Below are positions 8,399 to 14,829 of a stretch of 64,000 nt of DNA, one piece after another. Under the pieces are notes generated by a model, which saw only the letters and a list, made by a program, of their open reading frames with translations, did not search any database and was not told the DNA's origin. The DNA is from Acidimicrobiales bacterium. GTDB taxonomy: Bacteria > Actinomycetota > Acidimicrobiia > Acidimicrobiales > SHLQ01. A program made the translations under genes and the position numbers. The first letter of the stretch is position 1. Each line of letters begins with the position of its first letter. The stretch spans positions 99,374 to 163,373 of the forward strand of contig JAHDEJ010000004.1 in the NCBI GenBank assembly GCA_020628865.1. The letters are read 5' to 3'.

Positions 8399-9445
8399 GT
8401 GAGTGAATCAGCAGAGTCGACCGAGCGAAGCGAATCGCCGATTGCGGGAGTGGGAGTTGACTTCGAGATCACCTCCGTCTCCCGCGCCGCCGTGGTCGGT
8501 TGCGGCGTCATCGGTGCCGCCTGGGCGAGCCGGATGCTCCTCAACGGCGTCGATGTTGCGATCAGCGACCCGAACCCCGATGCCGAGGCGATCCTCACCG
8601 AGGTGCTCGCCAACGCCGTGGCCGCCTACGACGATCTCGGTCTGCGAACCGACCGGCAGGGCAGCTACCGCATCGCAAGCTCGATCGCCGACGCGGTGGC
8701 CGACGCCCAGTTCATCCAGGAGAGCGTGCCGGAGCGGCCCGACGTGAAGGCGGCAGTACTGGCGCAGATCGAGGCGGCCGCACCCACGGACACGATCATC
8801 GGGTCGTCCACGTCAGGTATCAAGCCGTCGACGATGCAGGCCACGATGACCAACCCCGAGCGACTCGTCGTTGGTCATCCGTACAACCCCGTGTACCTGC
8901 TGCCGGTCGTCGAGGTCGTCGGTGGCGAACACACACCGATCGAGGTCGTCCGCAAGGCGCAGGGCATCTACGCGGGCATCGGCATGAAGCCGATCCACGT
9001 CCGGGTCGAGATCGACGCGTTCGTCGGTGACCGTCTGCTCGAAGCCGTCTGGCGCGAAGCGCTCTGGCTCGTGAACGACGGTGTCGCCACCACGCAGGAG
9101 ATCGACGACATCATGACGCACGGCTTCGGCCTTCGTTGGGCCCAGATGGGTCTGTTCGAGACGTACCGCGTCGCCGGTGGTGTGGGCGGATTCCGTCACT
9201 TCGTCGAGCAGTTCGGTCCGACTCTCGACTGGCCGTGGACGAAGCTGATGGACACGCCTGACTTCACCCCGGAGCTCGTGGACACCCTCGTCGAGCAGTC
9301 GGATGATCAGTCCGGCGAGTACGACGTCCGCGAGCTCGAGCGGATCCGCGATCGCAACGTCGTCGGCTTCCTGAAGGTGCTCGAACAGAACGACTGGGCC
9401 GCCGGCACGACGATCAAGCGGGTTCGAGACGCCGGGAGCGACTGA
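8399..9445 (+). CDS. Probable L-carnitine dehydrogenase (3-hydroxyacyl-CoA dehydrogenase family)
   Basis: 348 residues. Rossmann motif GCGVIGAAWASRML near residues 35-48, then the 3-hydroxyacyl-CoA dehydrogenase N- and C-terminal domains (SSTSGIKPSTMQ; VVGHPYNPVYLLPVVEVVGG). This HPYNPVYLLP motif and the 300-350 aa length fit L-carnitine 3-dehydrogenase, which oxidises L-carnitine to 3-dehydrocarnitine with NAD+. The start is the GTG at 8399, set by AGGAG six bases upstream (8388-8392). The larger open frame upstream overlaps BKACE and is a shadow. Together with BKACE this is the known two-step entry to aerobic carnitine breakdown. Confidence 0.85.
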   Translation: MSESAESTERSESPIAGVGVDFEITSVSRAAVVGCGVIGAAWASRMLLNGVDVAISDPNPDAEAILTEVLANAVAAYDDLGLRTDRQGSYRIASSIADAVADAQFIQESVPERPDVKAAVLAQIEAAAPTDTIIGSSTSGIKPSTMQATMTNPERLVVGHPYNPVYLLPVVEVVGGEHTPIEVVRKAQGIYAGIGMKPIHVRVEIDAFVGDRLLEAVWREALWLVNDGVATTQEIDDIMTHGFGLRWAQMGLFETYRVAGGVGGFRHFVEQFGPTLDWPWTKLMDTPDFTPELVDTLVEQSDDQSGEYDVRELERIRDRNVVGFLKVLEQNDWAAGTTIKRVRDAGSD

Positions 9446-9469
9446 CCGCACTTCGCTAGTCTCGACAGC

Positions 9470-10000
9470 ATGTCGCCAACGTCAGCTCTCCTGGTCATCG
9501 ATGTGCAGAACGATGTCGTCGTCAACGCGCATGCGCGCAACGACGTCGTGGGGACGATCGCCGGCCTCGTCGATCGCGCCCGGAACGAGGGGGTTCCCGT
9601 CGTTTGGGTGCAGCACGCGGACGAGGATCTTCCCGAGGGATCCGCCGGCTGGGAGATCGTGCCGGAACTCCCGGTTGCGGAGGGCGAACCGATCGTTCAC
9701 AAGCGCCACCGGGACTCCTTCGACGGCACGACGATGGCCGACGTTCTGGCGGACCTCGACGTGAACCGGCTTGTGATCACCGGGGCACAAACCGACTTCT
9801 GCGTTCGATGGACATTGCATGGCGCGCAGATGCGCGGGTTCGACACCGTGCTCGTCAGTGATGGGCACACGACGGATGACGGTGATGCGGCCATCCCCAC
9901 GGCTGCGCAACTGATCGAGCACACCAACCGCTACTGGACGAACCAGTCCTCCACGGGTCAGACCAACCGGGTCTGCGCAGCCGCCGAGGTTGTCTTCTGA
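9470..10000 (+). CDS. Isochorismatase-family cysteine hydrolase
   Basis: 176 residues. The Asp-Lys-Cys triad of the family is visible: Asp in LLVIDVQND, Lys in IVHKRHRDSF and Cys in GAQTDFCVRWT. Family members hydrolyse isochorismate, nicotinamide, N-carbamoyl compounds or related amides. It begins 24 nt after the carnitine dehydrogenase and is probably in the same transcript. Whether it takes part in amine catabolism, for instance on an amide or thioester intermediate, cannot be said. Confidence 0.85.
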   Translation: MSPTSALLVIDVQNDVVVNAHARNDVVGTIAGLVDRARNEGVPVVWVQHADEDLPEGSAGWEIVPELPVAEGEPIVHKRHRDSFDGTTMADVLADLDVNRLVITGAQTDFCVRWTLHGAQMRGFDTVLVSDGHTTDDGDAAIPTAAQLIEHTNRYWTNQSSTGQTNRVCAAAEVVF

Positions 10001-10395
10001 ACTCGCCACTTCGCCCGGACCCGACCGCTGCCCGTGAGTCGATCACCGAGCGACGCATCCGCGAGGCCCGCGCCCGTGGACTCTTCGACGATCTCCCCGG
10101 CGAGGGCAAGCCGATTGCCGATCTGGACCGACGTCGACCGCCGGGTTGGTGGACGAACCGGTTTCTGAAGCAGGAACGGAGCAAGCTGAAGTTGGCGGCG
10201 CTCGATGATCAGCTGAGCCGGGGACGTGCCCGTCTGTGGCGGCTGCCGACCGAGGAAGCCGTTCGGGCGACGGTCGGCGAGTTCAATCGGCTGATTGCGG
10301 ACTACAACACGGTGACCGGTCTGGAGCCACGTCCGTTGCTGGATGCCGATGAGCACGTGGCCACATGGCGACGTCTGAACCTCGCTGCTGATTGA
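9997..10395 (+). CDS. DUF1992 (DnaJ-C28-like) protein, apparent CTG start
   Basis: The family motif ESITERRIREARARGLFDDLPGEGKPI is near the N-terminus, followed by WWTNRFLKQERSKLKLAAL, as in bacterial DUF1992 proteins of similar length (132 residues here). No ATG, GTG or TTG exists in frame upstream of the motif. The only Met, at 10192, would delete the whole domain. A CTG at 9997 overlaps the TGA stop of the isochorismatase gene as CTGA, with GAGG seven bases upstream (9986-9989), so translational coupling from a CTG is the simplest model. Function unknown. Confidence 0.72.
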   Translation: MNSPLRPDPTAARESITERRIREARARGLFDDLPGEGKPIADLDRRRPPGWWTNRFLKQERSKLKLAALDDQLSRGRARLWRLPTEEAVRATVGEFNRLIADYNTVTGLEPRPLLDADEHVATWRRLNLAAD

Positions 10396-10409
10396 GCGAG
10401 GTTCGCACG

Positions 10410-10445
10410 GGGGGCTGTCCGGGAGGGGAATCTCGAACAGCCCCC
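10410..10445 (+). terminator. Stem-loop terminator after the carnitine-type operon
   Basis: GGGGGCTGT (10410-10418) pairs perfectly with ACAGCCCCC (10437-10445) over an 18-nt loop, 15 nt after the DUF1992 stop. There is no T-run, as is common in high-GC actinobacteria. The rest of the 10396-10686 gap holds the opposing terminator at 10639-10670 and otherwise nothing I can assign. Confidence 0.6.
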
Positions 10446-10638
10446 GTCATGTGCGTGCGACCGGGAGTCCAACCCCGGTCTCGACAGATCGGGAGGGGGT
10501 TGCCGATCCGTCGATGAGGCCAACATAAATCCACACTCGACCCTTGGGAACACCGGAGCGGCTCCCTTCACTCCCTGTTCACACCACGGAAAACTCGCGC
10601 GTGGCGCGCGTCACGCGTCGAGCCCAAAACGACAGCGA

Positions 10639-10670
10639 CCCGGTGCCGAATCCGAAGATTCGACACCGGG
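10639..10670 (-). terminator. 14-bp terminator hairpin with UUCG tetraloop for the minus-strand selenoprotein gene
   Basis: Read on the minus strand, CCCGGTGTCGAATC pairs with GATTCGGCACCGGG through a TTCG loop, a highly stable UNCG tetraloop, with a single G-U pair. The pair is a C-A mismatch on the plus strand, so the structure belongs to minus-strand RNA. It lies 17 nt past the stop of the gene ending at 10687, and a GTTTTG stretch follows. Confidence 0.7.
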
Positions 10671-10686
10671 CCACAGGTCTCGGCGA

Positions 10687-11325
10687 TCAGGGTCGTTCGC
10701 CGAAGTCCGGTCCGACGGTTCGGGTGCGCTTGAGCTCCCAGAAGCCGTCCATCGTTGCCATGGTGACCATCGCATCCCAGAGCGCAAGGCCTTCCTCGCC
10801 TTCCGGCTTGCGGGAGATCACGGGGCCAAAGATTCCCTTGCGGCCCTCCGGGCTGTCAAAAGCGATGATCGGTGTTCCCACGTCGTCGCCGACGAGCGCC
10901 AGGCCGGCATCCATCTTCTCGCGGATGACTGCATCCCAGGATTCGTCGTCGAACGCTGCGGCATGGCTCGTGTCGATCCCGGCAGCTTCGAGGAACGGCG
11001 ATGCGCCGCCGGTCATGACCGCATCCATGTCGGCGTCGCCGGTTGTCCGGTCGTGGTGCAGAACCGAACCGAACTCCCAGTAGAGGGCCTGCGCGGCGGC
11101 CATGCCCTCGGTGGCCTTCACGGACTCGAACACCCGCAGCAATTTGTGGGTGAAGTTCACCGGCGGGAAGTAGTCGGAGTCTTCCGGCGGCTTGTTCTTG
11201 AACAACAGACTGATCGGCTGCCACGTGATGTTGAGATCACGTTCCGGCTCCACAACGTCGACGACCCAACGGGCCGTCATCCAACACCAGGGTCAAATGG
11301 GGTCAATCCAGAATTCGATGTCCAT
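10687..11325 (-). CDS. Selenocysteine-containing DsbA-fold oxidoreductase, Rv2466c (mycothiol-dependent nitroreductase) type
   Basis: 212 residues if TGA at 11295-11293 is read as selenocysteine. The N-terminus is then MDIEFWIDPI-Sec-PWCWMTARWV, matching the FWFDPLCPWCW thioredoxin-like active site of Rv2466c-type proteins with Sec11 in place of the nucleophilic Cys and Cys14 as partner. The rest (VGTPII, FFELKRTRT-like FWELKRTRT end) is typical of that family, which reduces substrates with mycothiol. Starting at Met 11280 instead would remove the active site. A hairpin with a GUU loop (11278-11260) begins 14 nt after the TGA, as in bacterial SECIS elements. AGGG precedes the ATG at 11325, and a strong terminator follows. 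Confidence 0.85.
11260..11278 (-). promoter_or_regulatory. Bacterial SECIS-like hairpin of the DsbA-fold selenoprotein
   Basis: On the minus strand, GACGGCCC (11278-11271) pairs with GGGTCGTC (11267-11260), 8 bp including one G-U, around the loop GTT. It starts 14 nt after the TGA at 11295-11293, and the loop begins 23 nt after it. A G followed by U at the loop start fits the bacterial SelB-recognised element. Confidence 0.7.
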
Positions 11326-11395
11326 GAACGGACCCTATCGACTCAGATGCCGTCACGATGGCCCGGTCGTCGACCAGGCTCGTTTTCCACGATGC

Positions 11396-11418
11396 GGAAG
11401 TGGCTTGCCAGTGCTTCC
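11396..11418. promoter_or_regulatory. Composite palindrome upstream of the second IclR gene
   Basis: GGAAG (11396-11400), the palindrome TGGCTTGCCA (11401-11410), a 3-nt spacer and CTTCC (11414-11418). It ends 21 bp before the IclR ATG at 11440, in the 114-bp gap shared with the divergent selenoprotein gene. It is a candidate autoregulatory operator, differing in sequence from the one at 6054-6070. Inference from symmetry and position only. Confidence 0.4.
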
Positions 11419-11439
11419 ATTCTTGGCGACGATGGTTGC

Positions 11440-12162
11440 ATGACCGTTCAGAGCGTCGATCGGGCGCTCGCACTGCTCGCAATCCTCGGGGACCGACCCG
11501 GCGGCCTCGCGGACGTGTCGACGAGGGCCGAGCTGCCGCTCAGCACAACGTCGCGACTGCTGGACACGCTCGTCGTCGGCGGTGCTGTCGAACGTGGCCC
11601 GGATGGCCTCTTCCGAATCGGGCCGCTCGTCCATCGGCTCGGAGCGGCGTCCTCGACCTCGACCGCGTCGATCGAGTCCCGTGGCGCCGAGACGGTGGCC
11701 GCCCTTGCGGACGAGCTCGACGAAGCGGCCTGCATCTCGGTGCCCATCGGGTCCGAGACGCTCACGATCATGCAGATCGCCGTTCCCAAACCGGTGCAGG
11801 CACAGAACTGGACTGGGCATCGCTGGTCGATCACCGGTGGAGGCTCAGGGGCCGTGATGATGTCGACCTGGCCGACCAGTCGGGTTGAACCGCTCCTGGC
11901 TGCGCTCGACGAACACGAGCGAACCTCGGTGCGCAAGGAGATTCAGAAGGCCCGGCGTACCGGTGTGAGCTGGAGTCACGGCACGTACGTCGAGGGGCTG
12001 TCGAGTGTGGCGGCTCCGATTCTCGATGCGGATGGCATCGCCGTCGCCGCCGTCCTGGGCTACGGCCCGACCTACCGATTCCCCGGAAAGGGAAACGTGC
12101 AATCCGTTGCGGCCGCGGTTGCAACAGCCGGCGCAGAGATCACCCGTCGATTGGAGACGTGA
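11440..12162 (+). CDS. IclR family regulator coupled to an MttB-family gene
   Basis: 240 residues: helix-turn-helix at about 5-65 (SVDRALALLAIL, ADVSTRAELPLSTTSRLLDTL) and an IclR effector domain (SVAAPILDADGIAVAAVLGYGPTYR). The stop overlaps the start of the methyltransferase gene (TGATG), so the two are translated together. This implies the regulator senses a substrate or product of that enzyme. It is the second IclR protein within 6.5 kb. The ATG at 11440 is chosen because the HTH begins at once; the open frame upstream belongs to a shadow. Confidence 0.88.
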   Translation: MTVQSVDRALALLAILGDRPGGLADVSTRAELPLSTTSRLLDTLVVGGAVERGPDGLFRIGPLVHRLGAASSTSTASIESRGAETVAALADELDEAACISVPIGSETLTIMQIAVPKPVQAQNWTGHRWSITGGGSGAVMMSTWPTSRVEPLLAALDEHERTSVRKEIQKARRTGVSWSHGTYVEGLSSVAAPILDADGIAVAAVLGYGPTYRFPGKGNVQSVAAAVATAGAEITRRLET

Positions 12163-13679
12163 TGGCCAGACGAGGACGAGCTCGATCGACGGCGACGGAG
12201 CCCCGGATCCGCCAGCTGCCCTGGCGACAGGTCAAGAACCCCCATGGCACGCTCCCGATCCTCGATCGCGAAGGGGTGGAACGCATCCACGAAGCATCGC
12301 TGCGTGTGCTCGAGGAACTGGGCATCGAGCTGTGGAGCGAGGACGCCCGCAAGCTGTTTGCCGACGCCGGAGCGACTGTGGACGGCGAGGTCGTTCGAGT
12401 CGGACGGGAGGTCATCGAAGAGGCCCTTCGCACGGCACCGAGCGAATTCACGCTGAGCGCCCGAAACCCGGACAAGGTCATCACCCTCGGGGGCAACAAC
12501 CTCGTCTTCGGTCTCGTCGCCGGACCACCGGCCGTGCACGACGAGATCAACGGTCGCCGGCCATCGAACATGGACGACTACGAGCAGTTCATTCGGCTGG
12601 CCCACTACTTCAACGCCGTCCACATCATCGGCAACCAGGTCGCCGCGCCGATGGAACTTCCGGCCAACAACCGGCATCTCGACACCTACCGCGCCAACCT
12701 CACCCTCTCGGACCTGAGCTTTCACTGTTTGGCCATCGGGCGCGGCCGAGCGCTCGATGGCATCGAGATGATGGCCATCAGTCGGGGCATGACCGTCGAA
12801 CAGATGAAGGACTCGCCCGGCGTCATCACCGTGATCAACGTGAACTCGCCTCGACGGTTCGACGAGGAGATGGCCAACGGCCTGATGACGATGGCCGAGC
12901 ACGGCCAGGCCGTTTCGGTCACGCCATTCACGCTGATGGGAGCGATGACCCCGGTGACACTCGGCGCCGGCCTCGTCCAGCAGAACGCGGAGGCGCTGTT
13001 CGGCATCGCCCTCACGCAACTGACGAACCCCGGTGCACCCGTGGTCTACGGGTCCTTCACGAGCAATGTCGACATGCGTTCGGGCGCGCCCGCCTTCGGC
13101 ACGCCCGAACACGCGAAGGCGAATGTGGCCAGCGGTCAGCTCGCCCGGCGCTACGGGCTGCCGTACCGGTCGTCCAACTCGAGTGCATCGAATACGGTCG
13201 ACGCGCAGGCGGCATACGAAACGCAGATGTCGCTCTGGGGATGTGTGCTCGGTGGCACCAACCTGATCTACCACGCCGCCGGATGGATGGAAGGTGGGCT
13301 CCAGGCCAGCTACGAGAAGTTCATCCTCGATGTGGAGATGCTCCAGCACATGATGGAGTTCTTGACGCCGATCGATCTGAGCCAGGACGAGCTCGCCTTC
13401 GACGCGATGCAGCGGGTGCCGACGGGAGGCCACTTCTTCGGCGATGAACACACGCTCGCCCGATACGAGAACGCGTTCTACTCGCCCATGCTGTCCGACT
13501 GGCAGAACCACGGTGCCTGGGTGGAATCCGGCGCCAAGAATGCGACCGAGCGAGCGACCGCACTCTGGCAGACCGCCCTGGACGACTACGCCGAACCGCC
13601 GATGGACGACGCCATCCGCGACCAACTCGACGACTACGTCGCCCGCCGCAAGGAACAGATCGGCGATGGCGATCCCTGA
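12162..13679 (+). CDS. Trimethylamine methyltransferase (MttB) superfamily protein, non-pyrrolysine
   Basis: 505 residues covering the whole MttB fold (HEASLRVLEELGIELWSEDARKLFADAGA near the start; typical family length is about 500). Members transfer a methyl group from quaternary or tertiary amines (trimethylamine, glycine betaine, carnitine, proline betaine) to a corrinoid protein. There is no in-frame TAG, so it is of the non-pyrrolysine branch. No corrinoid protein or corrinoid methyltransferase gene is in the window. GGAG five bases before ATG 12162 supports that start over the GTG at 12159. The adjacent butyrobetaine/carnitine genes suggest a quaternary amine substrate. Confidence 0.88.
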   Translation: MARRGRARSTATEPRIRQLPWRQVKNPHGTLPILDREGVERIHEASLRVLEELGIELWSEDARKLFADAGATVDGEVVRVGREVIEEALRTAPSEFTLSARNPDKVITLGGNNLVFGLVAGPPAVHDEINGRRPSNMDDYEQFIRLAHYFNAVHIIGNQVAAPMELPANNRHLDTYRANLTLSDLSFHCLAIGRGRALDGIEMMAISRGMTVEQMKDSPGVITVINVNSPRRFDEEMANGLMTMAEHGQAVSVTPFTLMGAMTPVTLGAGLVQQNAEALFGIALTQLTNPGAPVVYGSFTSNVDMRSGAPAFGTPEHAKANVASGQLARRYGLPYRSSNSSASNTVDAQAAYETQMSLWGCVLGGTNLIYHAAGWMEGGLQASYEKFILDVEMLQHMMEFLTPIDLSQDELAFDAMQRVPTGGHFFGDEHTLARYENAFYSPMLSDWQNHGAWVESGAKNATERATALWQTALDDYAEPPMDDAIRDQLDDYVARRKEQIGDGDP

Positions 13680-13685
13680 GCCCGA

Positions 13686-14225
13686 TCAGCCGGCGGCTGC
13701 GCCGATAAGATCGGAAAGCGACGGCGTGTTCGGGAGCTGGAAGAGGAAGTAGCGCTTCCCGCCGATCTTCGTTTCTGCGTGCGGACCATCGAGCACTCGC
13801 AGCGCGGGCGGTGCGCCGCCCGGGAGCTTGTCGACCAGCGTTGCGGAGGCGAGCTCGTGTGCGGGAACCGTCATGTTCGCCTTGTGCTGAATCGCCTGCC
13901 GGCCCTGCGCGTCGTAGATCTCCAGATTCGTGCCGATCTCCTGGCGGAACTTCTCGAGGATCTTGTCGCCGGCGATCGCCCCCAACCCCGATCCGGCCAC
14001 GGTGGTGACGTCGAGCGGTGCAACGAACCGTCGCTCATACGGGTTGTTCGGGTTCATCCCATTGGCTGCCATCCCGAGCGCCAGGTAGTCCGGACTCCAG
14101 TGCGCTCCGCCCGGCCCAACCCTGGTGAAGTGCGCCGACGCCCCCTCGAGTTCGACCACGAAGGTGTGGGCCATGCTGGTCATCCCTTTCTTCCAGCCCA
14201 CGAGTGCGGTTCGCATGTCGGTCAT
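13686..14225 (-). CDS. Conserved-looking hypothetical protein
   Basis: 179 residues, not recognised. It has no signal peptide and no strong membrane segment. Features are a Gly/Ala-rich middle (TTVAGSGLGAIAGDKILEKF) and a C-terminus that reads like a beta-sandwich (AETKIGGKRYFLFQLPN). The start at 14225 has AAGGA five bases upstream; further upstream the open frame has no ribosome site. It converges on the methyltransferase gene with a 6-nt gap and is divergent from the glutathione peroxidase gene, with 145 nt between. No function is proposed. Confidence 0.7.
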   Translation of the reverse strand: MTDMRTALVGWKKGMTSMAHTFVVELEGASAHFTRVGPGGAHWSPDYLALGMAANGMNPNNPYERRFVAPLDVTTVAGSGLGAIAGDKILEKFRQEIGTNLEIYDAQGRQAIQHKANMTVPAHELASATLVDKLPGGAPPALRVLDGPHAETKIGGKRYFLFQLPNTPSLSDLIGAAAG

Positions 14226-14344
14226 TTGATTCCTTCCCGCCGTCGCCCACCGCGACGTGCCATGCCATCGTCCCGTGCAACTCGGTGCGTGGTCTGGCCA
14301 CCTGGCGCCAAATGCCACGATTTCTTCGCGGGGAACCAAGCGAG

Positions 14345-14366
14345 AGGAGGCGCCGAGCTACGCTCG
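14345..14366 (+). promoter_or_regulatory. Displaced Shine-Dalgarno plus hairpin in the glutathione peroxidase leader
   Basis: AGGAGG (14345-14350) is 20 nt from the ATG at 14371, too far for normal initiation. Between them CGAGC (14354-14358) and GCTCG (14362-14366) can form a 5-bp hairpin that would bring the effective spacing to about 7 nt. No in-frame start exists nearer to the AGGAGG. A structural role is inference. Confidence 0.35.
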
Positions 14367-14370
14367 CCCC

Positions 14371-14829
14371 ATGAACTTCCACGAACTCACGATGGAGTCG
14401 ATCACCGGTGAATCGATCGACTTCTCCTCCTATGCCGGGCAGCACTGCCTGATCGTCAACGTCGCGAGTCGTTGAGGCGCCACGCCGCAGTACGCAGGTC
14501 TGCGTACCCTCCACAACGATGTCGACGGACTCACCGTCCTCGGGTTTCCGTGCAACCAGTTCGGCGGGCAGGAGCCCGGAACGAATGCGGAGATCCTCGA
14601 GTTCGCCACCTCGAACTATGACGTCAACTTTCCGATGTTCGCGAAGATCGATGTGAACGGCGACGCCGAGGCCGAGCTCTACACGATGCTCAAGGCGGCC
14701 CAGCCCGGGGACATCGGATGGAACTTCGAGAAGTTCCTCGTCGATGGCGACGGCAACGTGGTCGCCCGGTGGGGCACCGGCGACACCCCCGAGGCGATCG
14801 GCGAGCAGCTTCCCTCACTCATGGGCTGA
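14371..14829 (+). CDS. Selenocysteine glutathione peroxidase
   Basis: 152 residues with Sec35 encoded by TGA 14473-14475. The context VNVASR-Sec-GATPQYAGL matches the glutathione peroxidase active site, and the family tetrad is complete: Sec35, Gln67 in FPCNQFGGQEPG, Trp117 and Asn118 in GWNFEKF. The frame stays open on both sides of the TGA, and family motifs continue, so this is not a decayed gene. A hairpin beginning 14 nt after the TGA (14490-14507) has the SECIS-like loop GGTC. The enzyme would reduce hydroperoxides, probably with thioredoxin or mycothiol systems. The stop overlaps the convergent cyclodeaminase-like gene by 11 bp. Confidence 0.88.
14490..14507 (+). promoter_or_regulatory. 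Bacterial SECIS-like hairpin of the glutathione peroxidase
   Basis: GTACGCA (14490-14496) pairs perfectly with TGCGTAC (14501-14507) around the loop GGTC. The stem starts 14 nt after the TGA and the loop 22 nt after it. A loop opening with GG and a U fits the SelB-binding consensus. The spacing is the same as in the selenoprotein at 10687-11325. Confidence 0.75.

Noticed and set aside
10396-10686. tRNA or tRNA-Sec gene near the selenoproteins
   Set aside because: I looked for an acceptor stem with a T-arm GTTCRA motif in the longest gaps (10396-10686 and 40729-41022) and saw none.
12162-13679. Pyrrolysine use in the MttB-family gene
   Set aside because: No in-frame TAG occurs in the 505-codon frame, so it belongs to the non-pyrrolysine branch.
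14257-14829. GPx as a pseudogene or two genes split by a stop
   Set aside because: The stop is TGA exactly at the catalytic position, with a SECIS-like hairpin and intact downstream residues, so recoding is the better model than decay.
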